DNA from: Gemmata massiliana
GTDB taxonomy: Bacteria; Planctomycetota; Planctomycetia; Gemmatales; Gemmataceae
Direction: 5' to 3'
NCBI GenBank assembly: GCA_000531095.1
Contig: HG799463.1
Location: 879,422-943,421 of the forward strand
DNA: 64,000 nucleotides
Shown here piece after piece: positions 36,185-44,907 of the stretch (position 1 is the stretch's first letter; the number at the start of each line of letters is the position of its first letter). Under the pieces are notes generated by a model. It saw only the letters and a program-made list of their open reading frames with translations. It had not been told where the DNA came from and did not search any database. A program made the translations under genes and the position numbers.

Positions 36185-37309
36185 ATGCTCCGGTTCCTGT
36201 TTGTGGTGTGTGTCCTCTGTGCCCTTCGTGGCGAATCCCGGTCCGCGGACCCGACGTACTGGCAGGACGTGCGGCCCATTCTGCGCAAGCGCTGTGTCGT
36301 GTGTCACAGCGAGCGCCGGCTCGACGAACCGGACCTCTCCGCGAGCCTCGCGCTCGACAAGCCGGACAACATTCGGAAGGGCGGCAAAGGCGGCAAGGTG
36401 ACCGTGCTCGTTGCGGGCAAACCGGACGAGTCACTGATCGTAACTCTACTCACTGCAAAAGACAAAAAGCGCGCGATGCCGCTGGATGCGGATCCGTTGT
36501 CTGCCGACGAGATCGCGACCATCCGCAAATGGGTCGCGGTCGGCGCCCCGGAGGGCACGAAGCCCGCTGACAGCGCGGGAACGGCCACAACGGGGCCGGC
36601 ACGCCTCACGCGCAAGATCGACGTCGTTTTCAGTACGAAAGCCACACTACCTCGAACCGCGAAGTTGCCGGGGCCGCTCGAACTCACGCTCCCGGTCGGG
36701 CCGCTCCCGCCGGTCGCGGCCGTCGCGTTCAGCCCGGACGGGAAGTGGCTCGCGAGCGGCGTTTACGGTCGCGTCACGATCTGGGATCTCGCCAGCGCGA
36801 AGCCGGCGAAGGTACTCACAAACGTTCTCGGCGCGGTAAACGACCTGAAGTTCTCGCCGAACGGCAAACTACTCGCGGTCGCGGGCGGGCAGCCCTCGGC
36901 GCGCGGGGACTTGCGACTCTTCGATGCGACCGAGTGGAAGCTCTTACACGCACTCGGCGGGCACCTCGATACGGTGTCGAGTGTGTCGTTCTCCGCGGAC
37001 GGCAACAAACTGGTGAGCGCCAGTTTCGACAAAACGGTCCGGCTGTGGGACGTCAAAGAAGCGAAGCAACTCCACGCTTACACCGGCCATTCGGACTTCG
37101 TACACGCGGTCAGCTTCGGTCCGGACGGTTCCTGGTACGCGACCGCGAGCAAGGACCGCACCGGGCGCATCGTCGATGCCGCCACCGGGAAAGGGCTGTT
37201 CACGCTCAGCAGTACCGACCAGGAGGTGCTCGCGGTCGCGGTCAACCCGACAAACGGACAAGTCATGGCCGCGGGACTCGATCCGCTCGTGAGTTGGTAC
37301 GACCCCTAA
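36185..37309 (+). CDS. PSCyt1-type cytochrome plus WD40 protein (truncated by a stop codon)
   Basis: A 374-aa exported protein: a signal peptide (LRFLFVVCVLCALRG), a planctomycete-type c-haem site CVVCH at residues 37-41 followed by a long c-type domain (PDNIRKGGKGGKVTVLVAGK, RAMPLDADPLSADE), and WD40 blades (FSPDGKWLASGVYG, FSPNGKLLAVAGG, VSFSADGNKLVSASFD). It probably works in the periplasm. It ends at a TAA at 37307, where the downstream sequence still encodes the end of the same protein family in the same frame, so the stop is likely a nonsense mutation. The remnant is the next feature. Confidence 0.8.
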   Translation: MLRFLFVVCVLCALRGESRSADPTYWQDVRPILRKRCVVCHSERRLDEPDLSASLALDKPDNIRKGGKGGKVTVLVAGKPDESLIVTLLTAKDKKRAMPLDADPLSADEIATIRKWVAVGAPEGTKPADSAGTATTGPARLTRKIDVVFSTKATLPRTAKLPGPLELTLPVGPLPPVAAVAFSPDGKWLASGVYGRVTIWDLASAKPAKVLTNVLGAVNDLKFSPNGKLLAVAGGQPSARGDLRLFDATEWKLLHALGGHLDTVSSVSFSADGNKLVSASFDKTVRLWDVKEAKQLHAYTGHSDFVHAVSFGPDGSWYATASKDRTGRIVDAATGKGLFTLSSTDQEVLAVAVNPTNGQVMAAGLDPLVSWYDP

Positions 37310-37778
37310 ACGTCCGAGCGTCTATACGAAGTTATTACGGGCGCTGGGTGCTCGATCGCAATCGACCCGAAGGGAGCGCTCGTCGTAACGAGCCGGCGGG
37401 GACGGCACGATTCGCACGCTCAACCCGAAGACCGCCGCGCAAATCAAGGCGATGCAAAGCGGTTCGGTGGTCTTCGCGGTCGCGGTGGACGCCGACGCGA
37501 AACGTATCGCGAGTGGTGGCGCTGATGGTGTGGTGAAATTGTGGGACGCGACCGACGCGCGCCTGTTGGTCACATTGTGGTCGGGGGCGGACGGCGCGTG
37601 GGTGTCCCTGGCACCGGAGGGATACGTTGCGGGTCAGGATGCGCTGCTTGAGAAGGCGTCGTGGAAGGCTACCGGAAAAGCGGTCACGGACCCGAAACTG
37701 ATCGCCCCACTGAAAGATGCCGGTCAGGTGGGACAAGCCGCACGAGGAGTGAAGTTGCCCGAACCGGTGTGGAAATGA
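37310..37778 (+). pseudogene. Remnant 3' part of the cytochrome/WD40 gene
   Basis: After the TAA the same frame continues TSERLYEVITGAG, then IAIDPKGALVVTS. An apparent one-base insertion (C at about 37394) then shifts it, and the +1 frame continues GGDGTIRTLNPKT and FAVAVDADAKRIASGGADGV, ending LPEPVWK at 37778, which resembles the usual C-terminus of such proteins. Two independent lesions, a stop and a frameshift, make this a decaying gene end rather than one sequencing error. A 327-nt ORF from 37452 is not likely to be translated by itself. Confidence 0.7.
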
Positions 37779-37923
37779 TACCAACTGCTGTTGGACCGTA
37801 TCGCGAGAGCGGCACAAACAACCCAACCCGTTCTCGATAGTGCGAACCGGCGCGCCGGTTACGGAGCAGGTTGATTTCCATGCGGCCCCGCCCGCGCCTT
37901 GGGCGCAGTCGCGGGCGGAAGAT

Positions 37924-40113
37924 TCAGTTGATTTGCACGAGACCGCCCTTCACGGTCGTTACCCCGGCGCCTTCGACCGCGACCATTGGGCCTTCTACCT
38001 TCACTTGAGCGTCGCCCTTCAGGTTCACGTTCGGCGCCTTCACGGTCACGCCGGCCGGGGCGACTTCCACCGAACCCGCGCTGGCTTTGAGCGTCACCTT
38101 TGCGGCGTCGATCAAAACCCCGCTCGAATCGATGACGATCTTGTTCGCGCCCACCTTCAGCGTGATCGACGTTCCGGCTTGGATCTCGATGCTGCCCGCG
38201 GTCGCCTTGATACCGATATTGCCCTTTGCGACGGTCAACGTGTCGTTGCCCGTGTCGACGCCCACCACGCGGTTGCCCTTCGTGATCGTGTGCGTGTCGT
38301 TGCCCTTGGACACCGTGATGCCGCGGTTCCCCTCTTGCACGGTCACGGTGTAGTCGGATTTCACGTCGACGGTGCGCGTGCCCTTGCTCACGGTCAATGA
38401 TTCGTTGCCCTCGGACACCGTGACGCTGCGGTTGCCCTTGCTCACGAGCAGCGTGTCGTTGCCCTTCGAGACCGTTCGGTCGCGGTTGCCCTCTTCGATG
38501 GTGATCTTTTCGTAGCCCTTTTGCACCGTGAGCGTGCGATTGTTCTTGATCTGAATGAACTGGTCGTGCTCGACCTTCAGGTCGTCGTCGTTCTCCACGA
38601 ACCGGTGGAAGTCCTTCTGCGCGTGGAAGTAAATGTCCTCCTTGCCCTTCAAGTCCTCGAACCGCAGTTCGTTGAAGTCCTCGGTCCCGCCCCCCTTGCT
38701 GGAGCGCGTTTTCAAACCGCTCTGGGTCATGTTGGAGGGCAGCGCGTAGGGCGGCATCAGTTCGGCGTTGTACACGCGGCCCGTGATGAGCGGGCGGTCC
38801 GGGTCGCCCTCCAGGAACTCGACCACCACCTCCTGGCCGATCCGGGGCGTGAAGACCATGCCCCACTGCTTGCCCGCCCACATCTCGGACACGCGGATCC
38901 AGCACGAACTGTTCTCGTCCTTTTTGCCGAGCCGGTCCCAGAAGAACTGCACCTTCACGCGGCCGTACTTGTCGGTGTAAATCTCCTCCCCGCTCATGCC
39001 GACGACCACGGCCGTCTGTGCCCCGGAGATCCGGGGGCGCGGGGTCGTTGGCGCGGGGCGGAACGGCCGGGCCGTAGGGATAACGACGAACAAGTTCGAG
39101 TAATCGGCCATGCCGGGGCCGCCCCCGGCCCAATCCTCGCTCGCGTTGTGCTCCACCTCGAGGAACACGTAACTGCCGTTGTCGGACGGGTGCTTCTCCA
39201 GGGTGAACTTGCCCCCGGGAGTAAAAGACGAGCACCGGCTCGAACCGGTCGCGGTGTCGTACCCGGCCTCCACTTCCTCCATACGCGACTTCGCGAGCGC
39301 GGTACCGTCGCCCGCGACCGGGTACCCGCCCGGGTAGTCGAACAGCTCGAACTTGCCGATGCCGGTGAGCGAAAGGTTGGTGTCTACGTCCTTCAGCAGG
39401 TTCGTGTCCGGCGTCTCGAAGTTGTAGTCGGTGTGGGTAATTTTTCCCGAGCGGAACGCGAACCGCCGGTCCCAACTCGACACGCTTTCTGCGCCGGGCA
39501 TGTCCGGGCGGTACTCGACTGTGCCGTGCGGGGCGCAGTCGAACGTGACCGAGTTCGAGTCGGCCAGGACCAGCGTGTGTTGCCCCTCTTTGAACTCGAA
39601 GAAATAGTAGATCCCGTACTCTTCCATGAGCCGCGACACGAACGCGAACGCGGTCTCGCGGTACTGCACGCAGTACTCGCGCGTCGGGTACGTCCCCTGG
39701 AGCTTCTTCTTGTAGTCGGTGAGCCCGAGCCGGTCGAAGGTGCTCGTGATGATCGCGTCCACGGTCATGTTCTGGAAGATACGGCAGTCCGTGGTGCGCG
39801 TGAGGAACCACAGCCAGGGGACCACTTCGGCGCGGTACCGGCGCAAACCGCGGTCCGCGGTTTCGCCCGCGACCAGTTTCCGCACGAACCCGTGGAACGG
39901 GCGCGGGGAATCGTCGGGCATGTTGATGGTCCACCCGACCGCCTTACCGACCAGATCGGCCGCCGCGACCGTCAGGTTCTCCGAAACCAGATCGAGCGTG
40001 AACTCGAACGGCGCGGAGACGCGCTCGCGCCCGCGGAACCCGGTGACGACGAACGCATCGGCCCCGAGCGGGGTCGTGAGCGTGACGAGTCGGCGCATCT
40101 GTGTGAGGGGCAT
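37924..40113 (-). CDS. vgrG: Type VI secretion spike protein VgrG
   Basis: A 729-aa VgrG/TssI. The start at 40113 (MPLTQMRRLVTLTTPLGADA) avoids an upstream stretch (from 40191) that is unlike the family. The N-terminal gp27-like part shows FTLDLVSENLTV, WLWFLTRTTDCRIFQNMTV and YCVQYRETAFAFVSRLMEEY; the gp5 OB-fold region shows EIYTDKYGRVKVQFFWDRLG and GDPDRPLITGRVYN. The C-terminal beta-helix carries eleven repeats of about 9 aa. VgrG tips the needle and usually carries effectors; no effector or PAAR gene lies downstream. It follows hcp on the same strand. No baseplate or sheath genes are in view. Confidence 0.95.
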   Translation of the reverse strand: MPLTQMRRLVTLTTPLGADAFVVTGFRGRERVSAPFEFTLDLVSENLTVAAADLVGKAVGWTINMPDDSPRPFHGFVRKLVAGETADRGLRRYRAEVVPWLWFLTRTTDCRIFQNMTVDAIITSTFDRLGLTDYKKKLQGTYPTREYCVQYRETAFAFVSRLMEEYGIYYFFEFKEGQHTLVLADSNSVTFDCAPHGTVEYRPDMPGAESVSSWDRRFAFRSGKITHTDYNFETPDTNLLKDVDTNLSLTGIGKFELFDYPGGYPVAGDGTALAKSRMEEVEAGYDTATGSSRCSSFTPGGKFTLEKHPSDNGSYVFLEVEHNASEDWAGGGPGMADYSNLFVVIPTARPFRPAPTTPRPRISGAQTAVVVGMSGEEIYTDKYGRVKVQFFWDRLGKKDENSSCWIRVSEMWAGKQWGMVFTPRIGQEVVVEFLEGDPDRPLITGRVYNAELMPPYALPSNMTQSGLKTRSSKGGGTEDFNELRFEDLKGKEDIYFHAQKDFHRFVENDDDLKVEHDQFIQIKNNRTLTVQKGYEKITIEEGNRDRTVSKGNDTLLVSKGNRSVTVSEGNESLTVSKGTRTVDVKSDYTVTVQEGNRGITVSKGNDTHTITKGNRVVGVDTGNDTLTVAKGNIGIKATAGSIEIQAGTSITLKVGANKIVIDSSGVLIDAAKVTLKASAGSVEVAPAGVTVKAPNVNLKGDAQVKVEGPMVAVEGAGVTTVKGGLVQIN
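38209..38502 (-). repeat. Eleven 9-residue repeats in the VgrG beta-helix
   Basis: Read on the coding strand, 98 residues form eleven units of 9 aa (one of 8), each with a TVSKGN-like pattern (TVSKGNDTL, LVSKGNRSV, TVSEGNESL, TITKGNRVV, TVAKGNIGI). This is a regular triple-strand beta-helix stem. Exact repeats at protein level with diverged codons suggest old duplications. Confidence 0.85.
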
Positions 40114-40215
40114 GTCGTTCCGCGTCCCAATCTTTCGGAATCGCAAGTCGTAAAATCGGTTGCCGGGTCGAACGTCATAAATCGGGAGCACTGCGAGTCG
40201 CGTGGCCGGGCGATT

Positions 40216-40302
40216 GAACGTCAGGAAGGTCGAAAGTCGTAAAGTCGAAGACCAATGTGGTTGGTACCTTCGACTTTACGACTTTCGACCTTCCTGACGT
40301 TC
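40216..40302. repeat. 35-bp perfect inverted repeat between hcp and vgrG
   Basis: Arms at 40216-40250 and 40268-40302 are perfect reverse complements, and the loop ACCAATGTGGTTGGTAC contains a further short stem (ACCAA/TTGGT). The hairpin lies 18 nt downstream of the hcp stop and upstream of vgrG on the - strand. It could partly terminate or stabilise the hcp mRNA and so lower vgrG expression. Confidence 0.85.
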
Positions 40303-40319
40303 GACTCGGCACCACCTGC

Positions 40320-40796
40320 TTACGCGGCGGCCGCGGTCGCCAGGTCGTAGGACACGCGCGGGCTGTCGGTCACCGAGTTGTCCTGGCCGTATTCCTTGAA
40401 GGCGTATTCGATCTTGGTGAAGTTGATCGAGAGGCTCTCGGTCGGCCGGTCGCCGCCGCTCGACAACGAGTACCCGCTCACCATACAGTTGGTCAGTTTG
40501 TATTCCGCGTACATGCGGAGGTTCTTACCGTCAGTTGAGCAGAAGTGGATGGTGCATTCTACACCCTTGCCGGTGAGCGCCTCTTGGAGCCAGGCGAAAC
40601 TGGACTTGTCCATTTCCTTAGAGACCACGATCTCGCTGACCGAGGGGGCGGACGCCTCGCGGTTCGCGGACTTCCCGACCGGTGACCCGATCCCGCGCCC
40701 CACACCCCACTGGAAGCTGCTCACTTCCACCCAATCCTTGTGATTCGTCTCGGTCACGTTCCCGACGATCTTCCCGTACTTGACGTAAACCGGCAT
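40320..40796 (-). CDS. hcp: Type VI secretion tube protein Hcp
   Basis: A 158-aa Hcp that stacks as hexamers to form the inner tube of the type VI machine. The Hcp fold is recognisable: KDWVEVSSFQWGVGRGIGSP, then VVSKEMDKSSFAWLQEALTG, and SLSINFTKIEYAFKEYGQDN. The start at 40796 (MPVYVKYGK) follows an excellent ribosome-binding site (GAGGAGAAGG). It is the first gene of a two-gene unit with vgrG. The assignment is strong, but the rest of the secretion system is not in the window. Confidence 0.92.
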   Translation of the reverse strand: MPVYVKYGKIVGNVTETNHKDWVEVSSFQWGVGRGIGSPVGKSANREASAPSVSEIVVSKEMDKSSFAWLQEALTGKGVECTIHFCSTDGKNLRMYAEYKLTNCMVSGYSLSSGGDRPTESLSINFTKIEYAFKEYGQDNSVTDSPRVSYDLATAAAA

Positions 40797-41126
40797 AACC
40801 TTCTCCTCAGTTGTGGGGTGAAGCACCCCGGACTCGAACCGTTTGTTTTTTCGGGCCGTTGACTCGTGGCCCGCGTTGGATGCCTAAGTTACGGCCCGGC
40901 CCGCGTGATCCTATCACTGATTTTTTCTGCCGGTCCGAAAATCACACTTCGCTCCGTGAGGCTTCAAGTTCTCGGTTGAACAGTTCCGAGTTCGGAGGTC
41001 GAAATTACCCACTCCCCCATTTCGTCGCACCGTGTTGGAACTGTGCAGGAAGGGCTTTTGTTCTGAGACGCGAGGTGGTCTAATCTGGGTCTTCCTCGTT
41101 AGCACTTTTCGCGGAGATCCGACGTT
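40797..41126. other. Divergent promoter region between hcp and a PVC gene
   Basis: A 330-bp region without ORFs. It holds a small hairpin near 40852 (CGGGCC/GGCCCG) and AT-richer stretches, including a run of Ts at 40846, and should contain the promoters of hcp (leftward) and the PVC gene (rightward). The sequence around 40829-40840 resembles a tRNA T-loop fragment but no tRNA folds. Confidence 0.4.
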
Positions 41127-44100
41127 ATGCGGTTCCCTCTCTCAGTGGCCTCGTTACTCGTACTCGCGCTGCCGGCACTCGCGCAGCCAAAGCCCCCGGA
41201 CCTGCCCCCCCACCTGATGGCCCCCACCGACGCCCTCACACCCGCGGAGGAGCGGAAGGCGTTCACCGTGCCCGCCGGGTTCGATGTGCAACTCGTTGCC
41301 AGTGAACCCGATATCCAGAAGCCGATGCAGATGGCCTTCGACGCGAAGGGCCGGATGTGGGTGACGACCTCGTACCACTACCCGTTCGTGCCCCAGGGCA
41401 AGCCCACCGACAAACTGTTCGTCCTCTCCGATTTCGACCCGAAGACCGGCAAGGCCGGGAAGGTGCAGGTCTTCGCGGACGATCTGAACATCCCTATCGG
41501 AATTCTGCCGCTCCCGGATTGCAAGAGCTGCATCGTGTCGAGCGTCGGTGAGATCCGCAAGTACACGGACACCGACGGCGACGGTAAGGGCGACAAGATG
41601 GAGGTGCTGTTCAGCGGGTTCGGCTCCCGCGACACGCACGGGATGTACAACTCGTACACGCTCATGCCGGACGGGTGGGTGTACTCCTGCCACGGGTTCG
41701 CGAACGACAGTACGGTGCGAGGTAAGGACGGGCACGAGGTGAAAATGAACTCCGGGAACACGTTCCGGTTCCGACCGGACGGTTCGCGGCTCGAGGTCTG
41801 GACCCGCGGACAAGTGAACCCGTTCGGGATCGCGGTCGACCCGTGGTTCAACCTCTACACGGCCGACTGCCACTCGAAGCCGATCACGCAACTCGTTCCG
41901 GGCGCGTACTACGAGAGCTTCGGCAAACCGCACGACGGGCTGGGGTTCACCCCGCACGTCACCGCGCACCCGCACAAGAGCACCGGCTTGTGCGGGCTGG
42001 TGTGGTACGACGCGAACCAGTTCCCGGCGGAGTACAAGGGCACCATGCTCCTCGGCGATGTGGTCAGCAACTGCATCAGCTCCGACAAGATCGTGTGGAA
42101 GGGATCGACCCCGGTCGCGATCGAGCAGCCCGACTTCCTGACGAGCACGGACCGGTGGTTCCGCCCGGTGGACATCAAGCTCGGCACGGACGGCGCACTG
42201 TACGTGGCGGACTTTTACAACAAGATCATCGGTCACTACGAAGTGGACCTCAAAGACCCGCGCCGCGATAAAGACCGCGCACGCATCTGGCGCATCGTGT
42301 GGACCGGCAAGGACAAGAAGGCGCCCGCGCCGAAGTTCCACCGCGCCGATTTCACGACCGCGACGGACGCGGAATTGATGGACGACCTGTTCCACCCGAA
42401 CCTGGCGGTGCGGTTCTTCGCGGGGCACCAGCTCCGGCGCCGCGCGACCGAGGGAAATCTGAAGGGGGGCGTCCCCGGCGACAAGCTGGCAAAGAACCCG
42501 GAACTCGCGGCCTCGGTGATCGGCTGGAGCGCGTTCATCTCCGAGGCGCGCCCGCAACCGCTGGCGGCAAAAGATTACGAATTGCTGCGGGCGATTCACA
42601 AGGACGTGGGTGTTAAATCCGATCAACAGACCGGGCACCTGATTCGCGCGCTTTCGAGCCGCCCGAAGTGGGACAAGGACGAACGCGCGATCCTGCTCGA
42701 AGCTCTCAAATCGTCCGACTCGGCTCACCAAACGCGGGCCGCGGTCGAAACGGTAGCCCTGCACCCGCACGCGGAGTTCGTGGAACCGCTCGTCGAGGTG
42801 CTGCGGAAGTGCCCGGCGGACGACGTGCTGTTAAGGCAGGCGGCCCGGATCGCGCTGCGGAACTGCCTCCGCGACGACCCGAAGGGGTGGCCGACGGAGT
42901 ACAAGGCCGTTTACGCGGACATGGCCCTCGCGATCACCAGCCGCGACGCAGCCAAGTACCTCCTGTCTCAGATCAGCACGCGGAAGCTGTCTGCGGACCG
43001 GTTGCCGCCCGCGGCCGAACACGTCGCCCGTTACGGCGGCACTGAGGACGAAGAGACTCTGTTCAAGTCGCTGTCGTCGCCGCCGAACGCGGACGCGGTC
43101 GTTGCCGCGTTTAAGGGGGTGCAGGCTCGTGGAGCAAAACTCGGCGCCGATGCGACGAAACGCCTGTTGGAGCACGCGCAGAGCGCGGTTCACGCGAGTG
43201 ATTTTGCGGCGGGCCTCCCTCCCGCGGGTGTTATCCGCGCGGTCTGGGGGCTGCGAGTGCTTAACGCCCTGCCCACCGTTGCCGAACGCGGAGCCAACGG
43301 ACCGAAATTGGCGCCTCAATCCGTGACGGCCCTGGCGTCCGCGGTGGCCAGCCCGAAGGTGTCGGACGAGATCCGCATCGGGGCGGCGGAAGTGCTGCTC
43401 CGGTACGCGCCGGCGGAGAGTATTAATGCGGTGCGAAAGCAACTGGCGGAACCGACCACGTCCGAGTCCGTGCGCGCGGGGTTCCTAATTGCCTTCGCAG
43501 CGTCCAACGTTCCCGGGGCGCAAGTCGAAGCTCGTGACGGGATGAAAGGCGTGCCGTATCGGATCGCGGTGCAGATCGCTCTGAACCTCGCGGGCACAAA
43601 GGACGGCGCGGACATTCTTCTGACTGCTGTCAAGCAGGGGCAAGCACCGCAGCGGTTGCTCCAGGAAAAAGCCGTGCTTGAACGGCTGAAAGCGTCTGGC
43701 GTGCCGAACTGGGAGAAACAGGTCGCGGATCTGACGAAGGGGCTTCCGCCCGCGGACCAGCGGCTCGCGGAACTTATCAAGAAGCGCGCGACCGGGTTCG
43801 CGTCCGCCAAGGCCGATAAGGTTGAAGGCGCGAAGCTGTTCGCCAAACACTGTGCCGCGTGTCACAAGATTGGTGACCAGGGCGGGAAGATCGCCCCGCA
43901 GCTCGATGGCATCGGCGTTCGAGGGGTGGAGCGCCTGCTCGAAGACGTGCTCGACCCGAACCGTAACGTCGATCAGGCCTTCCGCGCGCGGTCGATCACC
44001 ACGAGCGACGACCGTACCATCACCGCTCTGATGCTTCGAGTGGAGGGCGAGGTATTGGTGGTCGCGGACCTGGAGGGCAAGGAGAAGCGCATCCCACTCA

Positions 44101-44237
44101 AAGAGATCACGCTGAACCGCGAAACGTTGCTCTCCGCAATGCCCGCGAACTTCAGTGATGTGATTCCCGAAGTCGACTTCTATCACATCATCGCGTACTT
44201 GCTCGATCAAAAAGCGAAAGACCCGCCGAAGAAGTGA
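41127..44237 (+). CDS. Second secreted PVC-type haem-binding dehydrogenase-like protein
   Basis: A 1036-aa protein with a signal peptide ending near PALAQP. It has the beta-propeller dehydrogenase-like part (FDAKGRMWVTTSYHYPFVPQ, DTHGMYNSYTLMPDGWVYSC, LGTDGALYVADFYNKIIGHY), a long HEAT-repeat-like helical region with LRQAARIALRNCL and VAAFKGVQARG, then a c-type cytochrome domain with CAACH at residues 909-913 and LDPNRNVDQAF. This follows the same domain order as the gene at 207-3647, though the sequences differ widely. The role is presumably periplasmic redox chemistry on an unknown substrate. Confidence 0.9.
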   Translation: MRFPLSVASLLVLALPALAQPKPPDLPPHLMAPTDALTPAEERKAFTVPAGFDVQLVASEPDIQKPMQMAFDAKGRMWVTTSYHYPFVPQGKPTDKLFVLSDFDPKTGKAGKVQVFADDLNIPIGILPLPDCKSCIVSSVGEIRKYTDTDGDGKGDKMEVLFSGFGSRDTHGMYNSYTLMPDGWVYSCHGFANDSTVRGKDGHEVKMNSGNTFRFRPDGSRLEVWTRGQVNPFGIAVDPWFNLYTADCHSKPITQLVPGAYYESFGKPHDGLGFTPHVTAHPHKSTGLCGLVWYDANQFPAEYKGTMLLGDVVSNCISSDKIVWKGSTPVAIEQPDFLTSTDRWFRPVDIKLGTDGALYVADFYNKIIGHYEVDLKDPRRDKDRARIWRIVWTGKDKKAPAPKFHRADFTTATDAELMDDLFHPNLAVRFFAGHQLRRRATEGNLKGGVPGDKLAKNPELAASVIGWSAFISEARPQPLAAKDYELLRAIHKDVGVKSDQQTGHLIRALSSRPKWDKDERAILLEALKSSDSAHQTRAAVETVALHPHAEFVEPLVEVLRKCPADDVLLRQAARIALRNCLRDDPKGWPTEYKAVYADMALAITSRDAAKYLLSQISTRKLSADRLPPAAEHVARYGGTEDEETLFKSLSSPPNADAVVAAFKGVQARGAKLGADATKRLLEHAQSAVHASDFAAGLPPAGVIRAVWGLRVLNALPTVAERGANGPKLAPQSVTALASAVASPKVSDEIRIGAAEVLLRYAPAESINAVRKQLAEPTTSESVRAGFLIAFAASNVPGAQVEARDGMKGVPYRIAVQIALNLAGTKDGADILLTAVKQGQAPQRLLQEKAVLERLKASGVPNWEKQVADLTKGLPPADQRLAELIKKRATGFASAKADKVEGAKLFAKHCAACHKIGDQGGKIAPQLDGIGVRGVERLLEDVLDPNRNVDQAFRARSITTSDDRTITALMLRVEGEVLVVADLEGKEKRIPLKEITLNRETLLSAMPANFSDVIPEVDFYHIIAYLLDQKAKDPPKK

Positions 44238-44255
44238 GAGCAGAAGAAAAACGAT

Positions 44256-44279
44256 CGTGCCGCGTTCACCTGCGGCACG
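44256..44279. terminator. Hairpin after the second PVC gene
   Basis: CGTGCCGC (44256-44263) pairs with GCGGCACG (44272-44279) around GTTCACCT, 18 nt after the stop codon. A second hairpin (44318-44324 with 44335-44341, CCGGACG/CGTCCGG) follows. Neither has a downstream T-run on the + strand. Confidence 0.65.
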
Positions 44280-44907
44280 TCTAACTAGTGAGTATTGGAG
44301 AGAGGGCGTCCGCTGCCCCGGACGGTTCGTAAATCGTCCGGGCGGCGCACGCTCTACCCGAAGTTGTTTCTCGGCGGGCATCGGCAGTGCAAGTTGTTGG
44401 TGGATGCGCGTTAGAGTTTGTATCGATCATGTTCACGGGCGGGATCTTAGCGCGGTTTTCAACGCATTTCGCGGCCCGCCCGTGCACTCGGAACTAACAC
44501 CGCGGAAGGTCTCGGTTCCAGTTGCTCTTGTGCGTGACGGGCAGTTTTTATCTCCTATCGGCCGCGTTCGGAAACCGCAATCTGCCCGACGGCGCAGCAG
44601 CCCGAGGTGTATAATGTCGATAGACAGTTAGCGGGGCGCGTTTCGATTTCGCAACAGTACAGCCCTGCTCGCGTATTCCGCACAGTTTGCCGAATCGCGC
44701 GACGCGCCCGTCGTCTAGGATTTCTTCAGCGTTGTGTTTGGTGCTTGATATTTGGTATTTTGCGTTTCGGCCCGATTCCTGCTGTGGGCGTTCCCCCGAC
44801 AATCGCTGCCGAAACACTTAATATCAACGAAAGCCCGGATCACTGTCGTTTTCGGACCCTGGTCGGTCCCTCCTCTCCAAAACCGACCTCTGCCGGGAGT
44901 ATTCCAC
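44280..44907. other. 628-bp gene-free region before the E1 alpha gene
   Basis: No ORF is convincing. After the hairpins the segment 44700-44780 is AT-rich with repeats of the style TTGGTGCTTGATATTTGGTA, a decayed dispersed sequence. The E1 alpha start at 44908 has a ribosome-binding site GGGAG just upstream, so the promoter must lie in this region. Confidence 0.45.

Noticed and set aside
37452-37778. Separate 108-aa WD40-like gene
   Set aside because: It starts in mid-domain and continues the upstream WD40 protein, so it is a remnant of a frameshifted gene.
40829-40840. GGACTCGAACC, like a tRNA T-loop on the reverse strand
   Set aside because: No acceptor, D or anticodon arm of a tRNA could be folded around it.
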